Part shown: positions 5,428 to 6,181 of the stretch, piece after piece
Layout of the letters: every line of letters begins with the position of its first letter
How positions within the stretch are numbered: position 1 is the first letter of the stretch
NCBI GenBank assembly: GCA_017460245.1
Contig: JAFUBK010000034.1
Location: 1-6,181 of the forward strand
Source of the DNA: Bacilli bacterium
Lineage (GTDB): Bacteria > Bacillota_I > Bacilli_A > RF39 > UBA660
Direction of reading: 5' to 3'
DNA length: 6,181 nucleotides
Notes under the pieces: generated by a model
The model's input: only the letters and a program-made list of their open reading frames with translations
Told to the model about the DNA's origin: nothing
The model's database searches: none
Translations under genes and position numbers: made by a program

Positions 5428-6181
5428 AAAAAATGAATATTACCTTATGTATTACAATTATTTTGCTTTCTGTTTTTGGACTTTTAATGATTTATTCATC
5501 TTCATATATATGGGCAGACTATAAGTTTGATGATGCTTTTAAATATGTTAAAAGTCAAGGCCTGTTTTTAATTGTTGGTATTATTTTAATGTTTTATGTT
5601 AGTAAGATTAATTTTGAAAATTATTATAAATACGCAAATAAGATATTTATTGTGTGTTTTGTTTTGCTAGTTTTGGTGCTTCTTTTTGGGACGGAAAGAA
5701 ATGGTAGTAAAAGTTGGTTTGGTATTGGATCTTTTGGAATTCAACCTTCTGAATTTATGAAACTGGCTATGATTATTTTTACTAGTAAATATTTGTATAA
5801 GAACGGAAAAACTATTGGTAATATTAAGAAAGGTGTTTTGCCAATACTTTTTCTTACTTTAGTTATTTTTGGCCTTATTATGTTACAACCAGATTTTGGT
5901 ACGGGATTAATACTTGTTATGAGTGTGATTGGGCTTTTATTTGTTTCGGGAGTTGATGTTAAGTTTTTTTTAAAACTTGGATTACTTGGAATTGGTGGCA
6001 TTGCTGGTTTGATTGTGGCCGCACCTTATAGACTAAAAAGAATTCTTTCTTTTTTAAATCCTTGGGAAGATCCTTTAGGTAGCGTTTTTCAAATTATTCA
6101 GTCTCTTTATTCGATAGGGCCTGGAGGTTTATTTGGTTATGGAATTGGTGGCTCGAGGCAGAAACATTTTTATTTACCTGA
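5424..6181 (+). CDS. ftsW: FtsW/SpoVE-type SEDS peptidoglycan glycosyltransferase, 3' end outside window
   Basis: The window shows 252 complete codons, starting at GTG 5424, which overlaps the mraY stop by 4 bases (GTGA); an alternative ATG lies at 5433. SEDS proteins are polytopic membrane enzymes that polymerise lipid II into glycan strands together with a class B PBP. Family features visible: an early hydrophobic helix followed by IYSSS (about 24-28), GTERNGSKSWF before QPSEF (107-111), QPDFGTG (155-161), NPWEDPLG (212-219), then FQIIQSLYSIGPGGLFGYG, and RQKHFYLP at the window edge. The last blocks are more like FtsW/SpoVE than RodA. The catalytic Asp region normally follows YLPE shortly, so it should lie just beyond base 6181 and cannot be checked. 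Family members are usually about 370-420 residues, so roughly a third is missing. Adjacency to the class B PBP suggests that this SEDS-PBP pair works together at the septum. SpoVE is an alternative name if this lineage sporulates. Confidence 0.92.
   Translation, partial: MKKMNITLCITIILLSVFGLLMIYSSSYIWADYKFDDAFKYVKSQGLFLIVGIILMFYVSKINFENYYKYANKIFIVCFVLLVLVLLFGTERNGSKSWFGIGSFGIQPSEFMKLAMIIFTSKYLYKNGKTIGNIKKGVLPILFLTLVIFGLIMLQPDFGTGLILVMSVIGLLFVSGVDVKFFLKLGLLGIGGIAGLIVAAPYRLKRILSFLNPWEDPLGSVFQIIQSLYSIGPGGLFGYGIGGSRQKHFYLP

Noticed and set aside
5433..5435. ATG start for the ftsW-type gene
   Set aside because: It is 16 bases from the GGGG of the ribosome binding site, whereas the GTG at 5424 is at the 7-base spacing used by neighbouring genes. 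It remains a possible secondary start.
5961..5978. Inverted repeat AAGTTTT / AAAACTT with a 4-base T loop, considered as a terminator
   Set aside because: It lies within the ftsW coding sequence, has only one G-C pair in 7 bp and no T tract after it. It is simply AT-rich codons for a Val-Lys-Phe-Phe-Leu-Lys stretch.
5741..6001. Minus-strand open frame of 86 codons inside the ftsW gene
   Set aside because: It is opposite the QPSEF and QPDFGTG motifs of the SEDS gene and has no family resemblance.
1..6181. CRISPR arrays, tRNA/rRNA genes, insertion sequences, riboswitches or phage genes
   Set aside because: Coding sequence fills all but about 90 bases, and no tandem repeats, terminal inverted repeats, transposase motifs or structured RNA signals were recognised by eye.
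1..6181. Mycoplasma-type genetic code (TGA as Trp)
   Set aside because: TGA serves as the stop at 622-624 and 5425-5427 exactly where a following gene starts with good ribosome binding site spacing, Trp codons are TGG, and the window encodes peptidoglycan synthesis.

Overview
The window is strongly AT-rich, plus-strand-only bacterial coding sequence with almost no intergenic space. Third codon positions are mostly A or T, Shine-Dalgarno sequences are of the low-GC Gram-positive type (GAGGTGA, GGGGTGA, AGGGGG), and the cell-wall genes resemble Bacilli/Clostridia families. Together these point to a low-GC Firmicute, plausibly an uncultured anaerobic gut Bacillota lineage; this is an inference and no species can be named. 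TGA ends two of the genes and Trp is written TGG, so the standard bacterial code 11 applies. Code 11 plus peptidoglycan genes argue against a wall-less Mollicute using code 4.

Region 1 (bases 1-2446) looks metabolic. It holds the C-terminal end of an acyl-CoA dehydratase activase-related protein (DUF2229 / CoA-substrate-specific ATPase family), cut by the left edge. Four bases later comes a 605-residue AMP-binding acyl-CoA/fatty-acid ligase. The ligase's ribosome binding site overlaps the upstream stop codon, so the two are very likely co-transcribed and translationally coupled. This suggests a shared role in acyl-CoA or fatty-acid metabolism, but the substrate is unknown.

A 75-base gap (2447-2521) separates the two regions. 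It holds a short intrinsic terminator and a possible sigma-A-type promoter.

Region 2 (2522-6181) is a compact division/cell-wall cluster: a class B penicillin-binding transpeptidase with one C-terminal PASTA domain (PBP2B/SpoVD/FtsI type), then mraY (lipid I synthase), then the 5' two-thirds or so of an ftsW/spoVE-type SEDS glycosyltransferase, cut by the right edge. MraY makes lipid I, MurG (not in the window) would convert it to lipid II, the SEDS protein polymerises lipid II into glycan, and the PBP cross-links it. The order resembles the dcw cluster, but murE and murD are absent between these genes and ftsL, mraW and mraZ are absent immediately upstream.

No RNA genes, CRISPR arrays, insertion sequences or phage genes were seen. 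No gene-free stretch exceeds 75 bases. The window reads as ordinary core genome. The points worth a second look are the pruned dcw order, a HHS variant of the MraY HHH motif, the coupled activase-related/ligase pair, and the very short predicted leader of the PBP gene.
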